Below are positions 20,183-29,621 of a stretch of 35,524 bases of DNA, piece after piece; within the stretch, counting starts at the first letter, position 1; each line of letters begins with the position of its first letter. Location of the stretch: NCBI GenBank assembly GCA_037178675.1, contig JAYMGJ010000395.1, positions 1 to 35,524 of the forward strand, read 5' to 3'. Made by a program: the position numbers and the translations under genes. The notes under the pieces are model-generated. The model was not told where the DNA came from, did no database searches, and saw only the letters and a program-made list of their open reading frames with translations. The DNA is from Scleroderma bovista. Its lineage: Eukaryota; Basidiomycota; Agaricomycetes; Boletales; Sclerodermataceae.

Positions 20183-20878
20183 TCTTGCTTCTGTCTGACT
20201 CTAAGTTCCTCCTCCTCCTCCTCCTCCTACTCCTTTGTCACTCCTCCGCTCCTCCGAAATACGAGGGCTGAGCCTGTCCAAGGGCGCAGCACATAAGCTG
20301 AAGCCGACGCCCTCACCCCCTACGTCTTCCTTTCCCTTCTTCAGGTGCTGAACTCCTCCTCTGTAGGACTTGTCCTCCTCTACGTTGGACTTGCGTCTCC
20401 TCCTTTCGGAGTTGTACCTCCTCCCGTCGGACTTGTCCCCTTTTTCGTCGGAGTAGCACCCAGCAGCAAGGCGGAGATTGTAGGTGCTTGACAGTATATT
20501 CGTACTAAGGTACGAGGAAATACACAGAGGCTTATATACTAACTGAAAGGACAGGATCCTTGTGATAAACACAAGACATGTGAAAGGCGGAGTAGGAGAA
20601 ACACATGAGAGGAGGAAACACATGGAAGGAGTACATAGCAACAGGGTGACAAGTAAGTGACAGGAAGGAAACAGGGTATGTACCTGGAGGTATGACAGAA
20701 GTGGGCCGGACAGGCCGGAGGAACAGAGTAGGAGTTCGGAGTAGAAACGTCGGAGATGGTAGGAGATGTGTCGGAGCAAAATAGGAGATACGTCGGAGTT
20801 GGTAGGAGATACGTCGGAGCAAAGAGGAGATGCGTTGGAGCAAGTAGGAGATGTGTAGGAGTTGGCATGGATGTGACA
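20183..20878 (-). repeat. 5' LTR of gypsy with its downstream half inverted
   Basis: The promoter-side part (20496-20878) matches the 3' LTR (14813-15216) directly, apart from one missing 21-bp repeat. The remaining 311 bp (20183-20493) match 14483-14793 only in reverse complement. About 19 bp that separate the two blocks in the 3' LTR are missing, and the inverted block runs straight into gag codons, so the primer-binding site is absent. The breakpoint lies close to the predicted transcription start, so the inverted block is roughly R plus U5. Confidence 0.9.
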
Positions 20879-20883
20879 CCAGG

Positions 20884-21924
20884 TGGCTTCCTTCGCGGCG
20901 GCGGCAGCAGCCATATACTCAGCTTCCGTGCTCGAGAGAGCAATGGACAGTTGCTTCTTCGATGACCAACTGATAGCTGCTCCGGCTGTAACAAAAATGT
21001 AGCCAGAAATTGAGCAGCAGTCATTGACATCGCCAGCCCAGTCCGCGTCAACGTAGCCCAGTAGGGACATTTCCGACGTCTTCCTATAAATGAGACGGGT
21101 GTCCATCGTGCCACAGAGGTAGCGGTAAACTTGTTTTAAAGCTGCAAAATGCGCCTGTCCGGGGCAAACTGCATGTTTGCTCAATGCACCCACTGCATAT
21201 GCCAGGTCTGGGCACGTTGCCAGCATGGTGTACATTAGTCCACCGAGCACGCTTTGATACGTCTTAGCGTCGACTTCGGGGACATCAATTTTGACGAGCT
21301 TTGCATTGGTCTCAAGTGGGGTGGAGACGGATCATCCATCCTTTAAGCCAAAACGATCTAGGATTGTCTCGATGTAGCAGCGTTGGGACAGAGAAATGAT
21401 CCCTTGTTGGTGGTTGCAAACGACCTCCATACCTAGGATCCAGCGGGCTTCACCCAAATCCATTATTTCAAAATGTTTGGACAGCTGCAATTTGAGGCGT
21501 TTGATGGCGTCAAGATTCTTTGAAAAAATCAGTTTATCATCCACATAGATGGCGACGATCAGTAGATCACCGTCCTCGTCCTTGTAGAATAGACTGTGGT
21601 CAGCTTCGCTGCGTGTGAATCCAAGGGACTCGAATGTTTTTCGCAGCGTGTCATACCATGCTTTCAAAGCTTGTTTCAAACCGTAAAGGGCGCGGAGCAG
21701 ATGCCAGATGACCTTTGGGTCATTGCGGAAACCAGGCGGTGGACGGAGATAAATCTCCTCATCCAATTCGCCATTGAGGAAAGCCGCTTTGACGTCTATT
21801 TGATGGACTTCAAGATCATGTTGAGCTGCAAGTGCGAGAAGTGAGCGAATGGTTGTGAACTTCGTAACGGGAGAAAATGTGTCCGTATAATTGAGCCCTT
21901 CGATTTGTGTGTACCCTTGGCCCG
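20884..21924 (-). pseudogene. Copia reverse transcriptase and RNase H N-terminal part
   Basis: On the minus strand: QIEGLNY, TDTFSPVTKF, IDVKAAFLNGELDEEIY, ALYGLKQA and the catalytic YVDDKLIF, then RNase H with GYVDADWAGD and LSSTEAEYMA, continuing to KEATW at the gypsy insertion. An in-frame TGA at 21332-21334 follows GLKDG, before SVSTPLETN; CGA to TGA is the simplest explanation. The 5' edge at about 21924 is where a deletion removed the conserved residues normally between the KIKHGP motif and QGYTQ and broke the frame. Confidence 0.93.
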
Positions 21925-23837
21925 TGCTTGATTTTAAAAACCCATTTTGAATCGATTATCTTGCGATCGGGTGGTGCTTCGACTTCCTTGTACAGGCCGA
22001 TCTCCTTGAACGTATTCAGTTCGATTGCCATCGCTCCCAGCCATAGGTCGGCGTCTGGACAACCGACAGCGTCGCTGTAGGTGAGTGGTTTGCTGTCTAG
22101 AGGCATTGCAGTGGCAGCGCGGCGAGCACTTTGCATGAGCACATCATGGTGTGACTCGTCACAGTCCACCATATCTGCGCATGCCTCTGTCTCTCCTCCT
22201 TCATCGAGACCCTCAATGCGACGTGGTAAGTTGTCTGTCCCTTCATCGTTAAGTTGAATCTCCTCTTGCAGGGTAGTCCTCTCGTAGGCGTTGACGAAGA
22301 AACGCGAATCATCATCATGGATTGGCGCTCTGCGAGCGCGGGAAGAGTGCCTCACAGCTGGAGTGGGGATTGGGACTGGATATGGCGACAGTGGAGCGGG
22401 CGGATGGCTCGAATGTCCGTCAAAGGTACGTTCTCGCCGTTTGGCGTGCTGTTGACCCTTACTAACCTGCCGTTCGACAGGAACTTCAATCCTCGCGATT
22501 TGGCGGCTCAAAACACCATCTGGAGACGATCCAGTGCGATTGGATGGAGCAGGTGCGTGTATCAACGCATTTTCGACATTGTTGACCCTTTCTGAAGGTG
22601 TCCCATCGATGGATTCGTCATCCGAGTCCTTGTTGGCACTGGCTGTCTCCCCATCCCCAACAGGTGAGTATGGGCTCGTTTGTATGGCTTCAGGAACTGT
22701 TCCAACCGCTGACCATCTCGTTTCTTCAACGTTTAGGTTCGTATCGTCGATCTTGATGCGGGAGGGGGCATTGGCGCACCCTTCATCGAAGACAACATCC
22801 CTGGACTCAAAAATGCGGCCGCTCGCACAGTGCACACACACATAGGCCTTGCGATTCTCTGCGAAGCCCAAGTAGGTGCATTCGACAGATGTAGCATCAA
22901 GTTTGCACCGTTTCTTGTCAGGTACGTGGATGTGTGCCTTGCATCCAAAAATTCTCAAGTGCACGACTGATGGCCTGTTCCCAGTGAATGCTTCGTGTGG
23001 TGTCAATCCATCAGCGATTGCGCGGGTAGGGACACAATTTAAGACATGGGTAGTGTAGAGAATGGCATCCGCCCAGTAGGCGTTGGGCAATCCAGCATTG
23101 CTGAGCATTGCACGAGCCATTTCGACCAAAGTGCGGTTCATCCGCTCGGAGACTCCATTCTCCTGCGGTGTGTATGCATTTGTCATTTCATGATGAACTC
23201 CCTTTGATTTAAAATAGTCTTGTAGGGCTGTGGATCCATACTCTCTGCCTCCATCACTGCGAAAGTAGTTCGCGTGTTCGCCTGTCTCCACCTCGGCCCT
23301 TTCAAGGTATTCCCTGGTAAGCCTAGGCACTTTGTTTTTTAACTTTATTAGCTTAACGACGAGGCGGTGGGAGTAGCTGTTGATGAATGTGACAAAGTAG
23401 CGGTATCCTCTCCGCACTGTTGTTTCCATGGGTCCACAGACGTCCGAGTACGTTCTGTGTAGTACCCTTGGACTTTCAACATTGGATTCAGAAGGAATCA
23501 CAGCGCAGTGCTGTTTCCCCTCAAGACAAGGTATGCACTGTCCTTCGTGCGCTTCCTCCAAGTCGCTGATAGCCATGCCATCGACCATTCCTTTCTTTAG
23601 CAGTTTTAAAATTGATTGAACATTTACATGTCCGAGTCGACGGTGCCAGACATCAATGTCGGCTTCCAAAGATGTCTTTTGAGATGCGAGAGCCGTAAGA
23701 GGAAGTTCAGGGTCGAGGGAGGATGAGGGACCATTAATTACATAGGCCGTTTGGTCTTCGAGACAAGGTGTTGTGGCTAGCAGGTACAGCAAGTTTTGTT
23801 TGTAGCCTTTGCCTACCACCTGATTCCCGTCTAGGAT
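21921..23837 (-). pseudogene. Copia integrase and linker to reverse transcriptase
   Basis: In the 667-residue open frame (from 23819; the true frame continues upstream through the TGA at 23838): the integrase zinc finger is His59, His64, Cys95 and Cys98, and the catalytic triad is Asp126, Asp189 and Glu225 (35 residues between the last two). The copia motif CVPTRAIADGLTPHEAF follows, then a long variable linker, and WVFKIKHGP at the start of reverse transcriptase. The frame is lost at about 21921-21925 through a deletion, and the last 30 or so residues of the open frame are out-of-frame reading. Confidence 0.93.
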
Positions 23838-25106
23838 TCAACAGGAGTCACAGCCAAAGGTAACTTCAAGATTGAATTCAGCTAAATATGAGACGGAAAG
23901 GAGATTCCCATCAAGATCGGGCACGTAGTAGATATCGCGTATGACAGTGGTCGCTATGTGCCCACCATCCAATTTAAGGTTGATGCAGATGTGTCCTATA
24001 CCCACCACAGGGATAGACGTTCTGTTTCCAACAGTAACGGATTGGGGTGGTACAAGCCGACAATACATTGTGAACCATTTGCGCTGGCATGACATATGGG
24101 CTGACGCACCCGAGTCTATAATCCAGTCATGAATGGTGGCTTTGTCCATCTGGTTGCGGGCCATGAACAGACGAAGAGGTGGAGGTGAGTCTCCGTCCAC
24201 CTGTGCGACACGAGCCGCTAACTCAGTCTTTTCCTCCTTAGGCTTTTCTTTCAACTTGTCCATTCCGTCCTTCACAGCTACATCACGCTTTTTCTTATAG
24301 CAGATGTCTTCCATATGGCTGTCCTTTGAGCAGTAGGTGCAGGTGGCCTTCTTCTTCTGACTCTTTTTACCAGACTTGGCTTTTCCCTTGCCCTTTGTTT
24401 GGCTCGTCGCCTTCGCACTAAGGGCTGTCTGCCCAGGCGATTTCCGTGACCTCTCTTCGATGAGAACTTGGTTTATAACCATGTCTGTCGTGAGTTTGTC
24501 ATCCGCGGCCATTAAAATGGTGCGGAGGGTCGAATAGGATGTCAGGAGGGATATTACCATGGCTATGGCTACGAGCGAGTCATCAAGTGGCTGGCCGATG
24601 GTTTTTAAGACATTAGCCTTTTGCCACATCAGATTCAACTGGGATTCCATGGCAGTGTCGTCCGAGAGCGTGCTCCGAAAAAGTTCGCTTATAAGGTACG
24701 CAATAGATTGTTTCCTGCAGCCTTCGTATCGCTCACTGAGCTTTTTCCAGACTTTGGCGGATGTCGTGGAATAAAGGACTCCGCTGGGGGGTTCGTCCTT
24801 CAGTGTGAGTGTTAGTTTGGCGTGAGCCTCTTTGTCCTTCGCGAGCCATTCCTCAAGTTCGTCTGGCTGCATGGCTGCGTCCGGTTTCGGATCTTCTCCG
24901 CTGACGACTGACCAAAGGTGTTGGACACCCAGGACTGTTTGGACACGAAATTTCCACATGTGAAAATTTGTCCCGTCGTTGTCAAGGGAAGGAATGTTGT
25001 ATAAACGACTCGAGCCAGATGTGGCCTTGTTCAACACTGTAGAAAGTGTGGTTGCAGACTTCGAGGATTTTCCAGCTGCGGAGGCTGAGGTACTGGGAGT
25101 GGACAT
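23838..25106 (-). pseudogene. Copia gag and protease, ends at premature TGA
   Basis: 422 residues from the ATG at 25106, 43 bp inside the primer-binding site. A Ser/Thr-rich N-terminus precedes a gag domain of the UBN2 type (about 40-225), a Lys-rich segment, a zinc knuckle C256-x2-C259-x4-H264-x4-C269, and the protease motif IIDSGASAHM (Asp331). The frame ends at TGA 23838-23840 within the stretch that normally joins protease to integrase; it resumes in the same frame (ILDGNQVV...). The stop therefore replaces one codon, most simply CGA. Confidence 0.93.
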
Positions 25107-25148
25107 TGTGCGGGAGGTTGTAGTACTATATCATCTAGTGTTGTAGGA

Positions 25149-25165
25149 GCTCGGGGCTCATAACC
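25149..25165 (-). promoter_or_regulatory. Primer-binding site of copia, half initiator tRNA-Met
   Basis: The minus strand reads GGTTATGAGCCCCGAGC directly next to the 5' LTR. The first 12 bases pair with the anticodon arm of initiator tRNA-Met, as in Drosophila copia where the primer is a 5' half of this tRNA. Confidence 0.8.
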
Positions 25166-25472
25166 TTTTGTGAGGTGAACTGGCGCAGCTCGACACTAGA
25201 CAAGAGTCACAAATGACTCAGTACTTCTGTGCAAACAGAGACTTCATTTAACTAACCTAGACAAGAGTCACAAATGACTACATAGGTCAGTATCATAGTA
25301 AATGAGTGTGTAGAGTAGCCTTACCTCAGTACTTCTGTGCAAACAGAGACTGAGGTACAAAACGAAAGAAAACATCCTATAAAGAATGACCGTGATTATG
25401 TAAGGAATGCTCGGCGTGTCCATACTAAGTATAAAGGAAAAAATGGTACTGTAGGGACCGGGAATTTCAACA
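25166..25472 (-). repeat. 5' LTR of the copia element
   Basis: 307 bp, same ends as 13865-14171. It has CG at 25184-25185 and 25459-25460 where the other LTR has TG, and CA at 25358-25359 where the other has CG. The outer end touches CCATA (25473-25477). Confidence 0.93.
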
Positions 25473-25477
25473 CCATA

Positions 25478-25827
25478 CACTATGGTGACACCCACACCCA
25501 GGCCGGACTGTTCAATATGTAGCCATACCCTGGCCTGACTATACACTATGGTGACACCCACACCCAGGCCGCACTGTATATTATGGTTAAATTACACACC
25601 CTGGCCAGACCATACACTATGGTGATACCTGCATCCTGGCCCAACCTCATATTATGGTGACAACCCACCCCCAGGCTGGACCATGTATTATGGTGACAAT
25701 TCCACACACAGGCTGGATCATATATCATGGCAACACCCTGTAGTCCGGCCTGACCCCCACTGGCCCATAACATACAGCCGATTGTCAACCCCCGCTGGCC
25801 ATAAAACATGGCCTAACCAGGTACATG
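25478..25827 (-). repeat. Satellite and end block of the right TIR, outer part
   Basis: Continuation of the array broken by copia at 13864, followed from about 25740 by the end block. It aligns in reverse complement with 3125-3397 over nearly its whole length, including the rare variant monomers (the AATTTAACCATAATATACAG-like monomer and GGGGTGGGTTGTCACC), which fixes register and shows the two TIRs were once identical. Confidence 0.8.
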
Positions 25828-27886
25828 GGCTCAGGTAGTAGCTGTCGACACATACATGTTGGTGGCAAAGGTGGAGTGGGTGTGTTTGTGGTGGAGGGGC
25901 CAGCGGGGTAGTCATGGTCAAGGTGGCCAGTCGTCATCATCATCTTGCGCTGGTGGTCCTGTCATTTCGATGGACTTCATCATGACTTTAATAATCCCAT
26001 CATGGTGATGCTGGGCAATGCTATGTCTATATTGTGGTGTGAATAGTAGGCCAGTCGAGTCGTGGGGTTGACTTGGTGCATGTTGGTGGGGTTGTTGGCT
26101 AGGTCGTCATTTGTTCATGTTTGACTCTGCACTTGCTCATGTCGGCTTTGGGGAAATTTGCAGGTGAAGCTAGGAGGGTTGTGGTCCTCAAGCGGATGCC
26201 ACTGAGCCAGTAATCATTGTTTGATTCCATGATGGTAGTGTCGTGCTGTCGTCGTCCTTGTTCAAGTGGTCAGAGTGCAGAACACCATCGTTGCTGGTGA
26301 TGGTGGTGAATGCTGTTCGTGCGGTGCCAGTAATCCAGCTGTCACATTGCACCGTGCCTGCAGTACAGTGGTGGTGGTGACAATTATCATTATTACCATG
26401 GCTGACTGCATAGCAGTGTTTGTGCTGGCTGTCATGATTCTCGTATCATTGGGACCATCAAGACCCGAGCGTAGCACTTGATTTGTTGGGCTGCACCAAT
26501 GAGTCCATCGAGACCCAAAGGAGGAACTGGAGTTGGGTGTCAACGTGTCATGGTGAGCATTGAGGAAAAAGTTCAACATGCTGATGTAATCACACATTCC
26601 CCAAGAATTTGCCAAAGTCTCATCAATGACATCGGCATCCGCTCGCTCACATCGTCAACAAACCACTACTATCCATCTCAATCTTGACGTCTCCCACTGC
26701 TGTTTCCTCAACCATCCGAAGACAGATGCACGACTTGCATGCCCATCAGTAAGCTGTATCATAGATATCTTTGAACAAGCTTATCTCCTCTTCAGAGACC
26801 CTGTTCCAACTGAAAGCTCGCCCATCTCTCCCCAGCAGGCCTTCACTGTCAGCCACCACAGCCACAAACAGTGACGACATGCTTACAGCAACCACTGCTG
26901 TCACCATCCAGTGACCACCAACATGCTGCCATGCCCTGATTCTATTTGTAGGGAATGACACGGGTGTACACATGGGTGTCGCAACGCGGACGTGGACACG
27001 TACACAACATGGGTTACACCCACAGGTCTGGCACAAGATGAGCCTTTTTTTTCCCTTTCTTTTCTAATTACAAGCAACGATAACAGTGGCCATTTGGCTG
27101 CACTGTCCACCATGATCGCCACCGCATGACAATGTCAATTACAACAACCAGCCAACACCACCACCACACGTTTACCCCACCATGATGAACATGACCACAA
27201 CCACAACTGCCACTAACAATGACACTTGCACAATGACGTCAACAGCAGCACAACCACTCGGTGAGTTTTATTATCCACTAATTTATTTTTAATTATGATC
27301 AATGCCAACAGCGGCCACCATCACAATGATAGCCGACGACAATGATTTGCCCACCATGTTGATCCTGACCGCCCCACCAGCCGACTACCACCCCCACACC
27401 AACATCTGTGGCTCCAATCGACAGACACTACCACCACCATTGCCACTTGGATGACAATGACAACGACAACCACCCCTGTTCATGGCGACGATGACAGTGA
27501 TGTTTCCGTGCCAGCACGGCGAAGATGACAATAGCGGCTGGCCACCTGGCCCCAAATTATTTAGATTAATTCATGTATACTACCATTGATGCAATAGATA
27601 CATTGTGCACTCGTAGCATGAATTTATACTAAGTACCTGTGCATACTATTAATCATTCAATGGGTCTGATTGGACTGAATTTCACTCTGGTCATGACCTG
27701 GAATGGTCTGTAGATATGTTTGTCATGATGCCTGTCATGTGGGTATGAATTCCATCTGACAAACCTGGCTCCAGAGCATGTCCTGATCCCAGACATTTCT
27801 CAGGCATGGTCAGACACCCAGGTCACTCAGATGAGTCTCAGGATGTTCAGACACACGACAATTTGCTGATGGACAGGGTAGACATC
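25828..27886. other. Unassigned sequence with decayed simple repeats
   Basis: No convincing gene. Short ORFs on both strands lack known motifs, codon bias or splice partners. The part 27120-27540 is dominated by CAC, ACA and GAC triplets (ACCACCACCAC, ACAATGAC). It could be old element debris or gene-poor flanking DNA. Confidence 0.45.
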
Positions 27887-27891
27887 CCTGG

Positions 27892-29158
27892 TGTCAAAAC
27901 CGGTTCTCCTCAACGATCTTACTAGGAGGTCCAGAGGTGCAGGGAACTAATGAGGAGGTAAGTCCAGACACTAGTAGGTGCTAGTTAGTGTGGAGAGTCA
28001 AGTCCGGGTCAAACGAACGAAGTCCGGGCACTAGAGAAGCACAGGGAGTAAGTCCAGGTTTTTGCGGAGTAAGTCCGGACCGCGGGAAAGTGGTCCGGAG
28101 TTGAGCGCAGCTCATCTGGAGCGAAGGACATCCCAGAGGTGGGATAAGTCCTGAGAGGTCTAGCGTCGAGTCTGGGACAGAGGTGGCTTTTGCCCTCGTG
28201 CAAGTAGGAGACTTGCTAGGATCGGACATAGGACCAAGGGGACGAGATAGGACGGAGGCCGGAGTTGGCCGGAGTTCAGGAGAACAAGATGGGATTAGGA
28301 GAGCATGGTGGGTAGTACAGAGTGGGGAGTATCTTAGTCGAGATTTGATCTAAGGACTACTAGGCCGGAGTACGGTAGTTTATATAGTAATGAAACTAAG
28401 GTGAGTATATACGGTGACAAGTAAACACCTTAATGTCGAGACAAGGGATGGAGCAGAAGCAGACAGGAAAATAAACCAGGTACAAGAAAATAAAGCAGGG
28501 ACAGGAAAATAAACTGGAGCGGAAGCAGACACGGGGAACTAGAGTTACAGGGACGATGGAGGAAAAGCAGGGACAAGGGAACTAGGTCGGAAGAGGACAG
28601 GTAAGGGTCAGAGGTGGACTTAACTAATGTTAAGTCCAGAGCGATGTCCAGGACCGGAGGAAGTGGGACCGGAGGAAGTGGGACCGGAGGAAGTGCATGA
28701 CCGGAGGAAGTGCAAGAGCGGAGGGAGTGCACAGGTGGAGGAAGGGCGGAGTAGCCGGAGGAAGGTCCGGAGTTGGACATGGAAATGTCCAAGGCCATTG
28801 GTGGACCTATCAGAGGGAGTGGAGCGGAACAGGAGCAGACCTGAGCCGGAGTTGGATGTACCAGCCGGAGTTAGGCTAGGTCGCAGACCAGACAAAGGGA
28901 GTGGCCGGACTGAAACTGGAGTAGCGACTAATGGTAGGTACAGGTCCGACGTGGAGGAGTTAGACCGCGGATCTGTCTGTAGGAAGACAGGGGTTAGTCC
29001 TGAGGTGGAGATGGACGTAGTGACCGGAGTTGAGCTGGAGTGCAGCTATAGGGCTGGAGATGGCCGGACTAGATCCGGAGTTGCATCTATGCCTAAGGAG
29101 AGGTCAGGCGGGCCATGGTTAGACCGGAGTTGCGACTGGGAAAAGTATGGATATGACA
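27892..29158 (-). mobile_element. Solo LTR (family 1, copy 2), TSD CCTGG
   Basis: 1267 bp, same family as 3398-4666, with a 5-bp duplication CCTGG at 27887-27891 and 29159-29163. The copies are collinear with small indels (around 28275-28290 and 28560-28640, where this copy carries extra GGGACCGGAGGAAGT units). Of the first 11 substitutions between the copies from the left end, nine are CG against TG or CA. Confidence 0.92.
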
Positions 29159-29163
29159 CCTGG

Positions 29164-29621
29164 CCTAAAACCTCACATTGAGTTCTTCTCTTCCCCTTCA
29201 ACTTGGGCCACCTTTTGAAGCCCAGCCTTGATTGGCACTTATAGCACATCTACTATACATAATCTACACCTGCCTCAGGTCGTGCTGAGTGTCAGAAGGG
29301 TCACTCCTGTTCAAGAGTCTCTGCCAAGGGACAGGGAGGTGGAGCCATAGTTACTCTATAGCTCCCACATTGGCTGTGGATGTAAAACTAACTACAAATA
29401 GTAGTATAGGTATCTCACTGTATACATACCCTTACTATAGCTTCCTCAAGAGCTCTGTGGGAGGTTGAGATCTCAAGAGCGGCTGGCAGTGATTTGGAAG
29501 TCATCTGCCTGGTGAAGAAGACTCTTCTCTCTTTTACATCAAGTGATACCATTGTCAACTTTTCTGATGTATGTAATTCTTATTTTTATTTCAATGTATG
29601 TATTTATTAACACACACTCAG
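29164..29621 (+). other. Probable 5' region of the Helitron gene
   Basis: Between the solo LTR and the first confident Helitron exon. A GTATGTAATTCT donor near 29572 and the acceptor ACACACTCAG at 29612-29621 suggest an intron of about 50 bp, with an upstream exon ending in ...GTCAACTTTTCTGAT. The exon frame and the start codon were not established. The Helitron 5' TC end was not located. Confidence 0.4.

Larger units (their letters stand above)
14483..20878 (-). mobile_element. Ty3/gypsy chromovirus nested in copia, TSD CCAGG
   Basis: 6396 bp, with duplication CCAGG at 14478-14482 and 20879-20883. Minus-strand order: 5' LTR (20183-20878, rearranged), gag (to 19061), pol with protease, reverse transcriptase, RNase H, integrase and chromodomain (to 15357), polypurine tract, 3' LTR (14483-15216). 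It is defective: the 5' LTR has its downstream part inverted and is fused into gag, gag has a further frameshift, and pol has one in-frame TGA. The whole element is saturated with the pentamer CGGAG/CTCCG. Confidence 0.95.
13865..25472 (-). mobile_element. Ty1/copia retrotransposon with nested gypsy insertion, TSD CCATA
   Basis: Two 307-bp LTRs (13865-14171 and 25166-25472) differ at three positions, and the 5-bp duplication CCATA flanks them (13860-13864 and 25473-25477). Coding order on the minus strand is gag, protease, integrase, reverse transcriptase, RNase H, which is the copia order. It is inactive: in-frame TGA codons at 23838-23840 and 21332-21334, a frame-breaking deletion near 21920-21925, and a 6.4-kb gypsy element in RNase H. 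It inserted into the right TIR satellite. The low LTR divergence points to a recent insertion. Confidence 0.95.
3125..25827 (+). mobile_element. Long-TIR element carrying a TET/JBP gene (interrupted by later insertions)
   Basis: Seen: the sequence from about 3125 to 6440 is matched in reverse complement by about 12380 to 25827, once a solo LTR (3398-4671) and a copia element (13865-25477) are removed. The outer 270 bp align clearly (shared stretches around 3165-3280 and 25660-25800), then the satellite arrays, then a 175-bp block about 99% identical (5813-5985 against 12742-12912), then an ACCGGT minisatellite. The net length is about 9.8 kb with TIRs near 2 kb. Two spliced plus-strand genes lie inside. 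Known: in mushrooms TET/JBP genes are often carried by KDZ-class DNA transposons. Inference: this is a mobile element, probably non-autonomous, because no transposase was found. The exact tips and target duplication could not be fixed. Confidence 0.68.
12380..25827 (-). repeat. Right terminal inverted repeat (interrupted by the copia element)
   Basis: Components in mirror order of the left TIR: minisatellite (12380-12750), 175-bp block (12742-12912), satellite (12913-13864 and 25478-25740) and end block (25740-25827). In the 175-bp block I counted two mismatches against the left copy. The end blocks align from GTACCT-like tips inward with moderate divergence. Without the copia insertion the TIR is about 1.85 kb. 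Confidence 0.7.

Noticed and set aside
20201..20877. C-terminal extension of the copia RNase H ORF into gypsy LTR sequence
   Set aside because: Read-through into the inserted 5' LTR; the natural continuation is at 14196-14482.
26262..26874. Small ORFs in the unassigned region as genes
   Set aside because: They have no recognisable domain, low-complexity composition and no partner exons with sensible splice sites.
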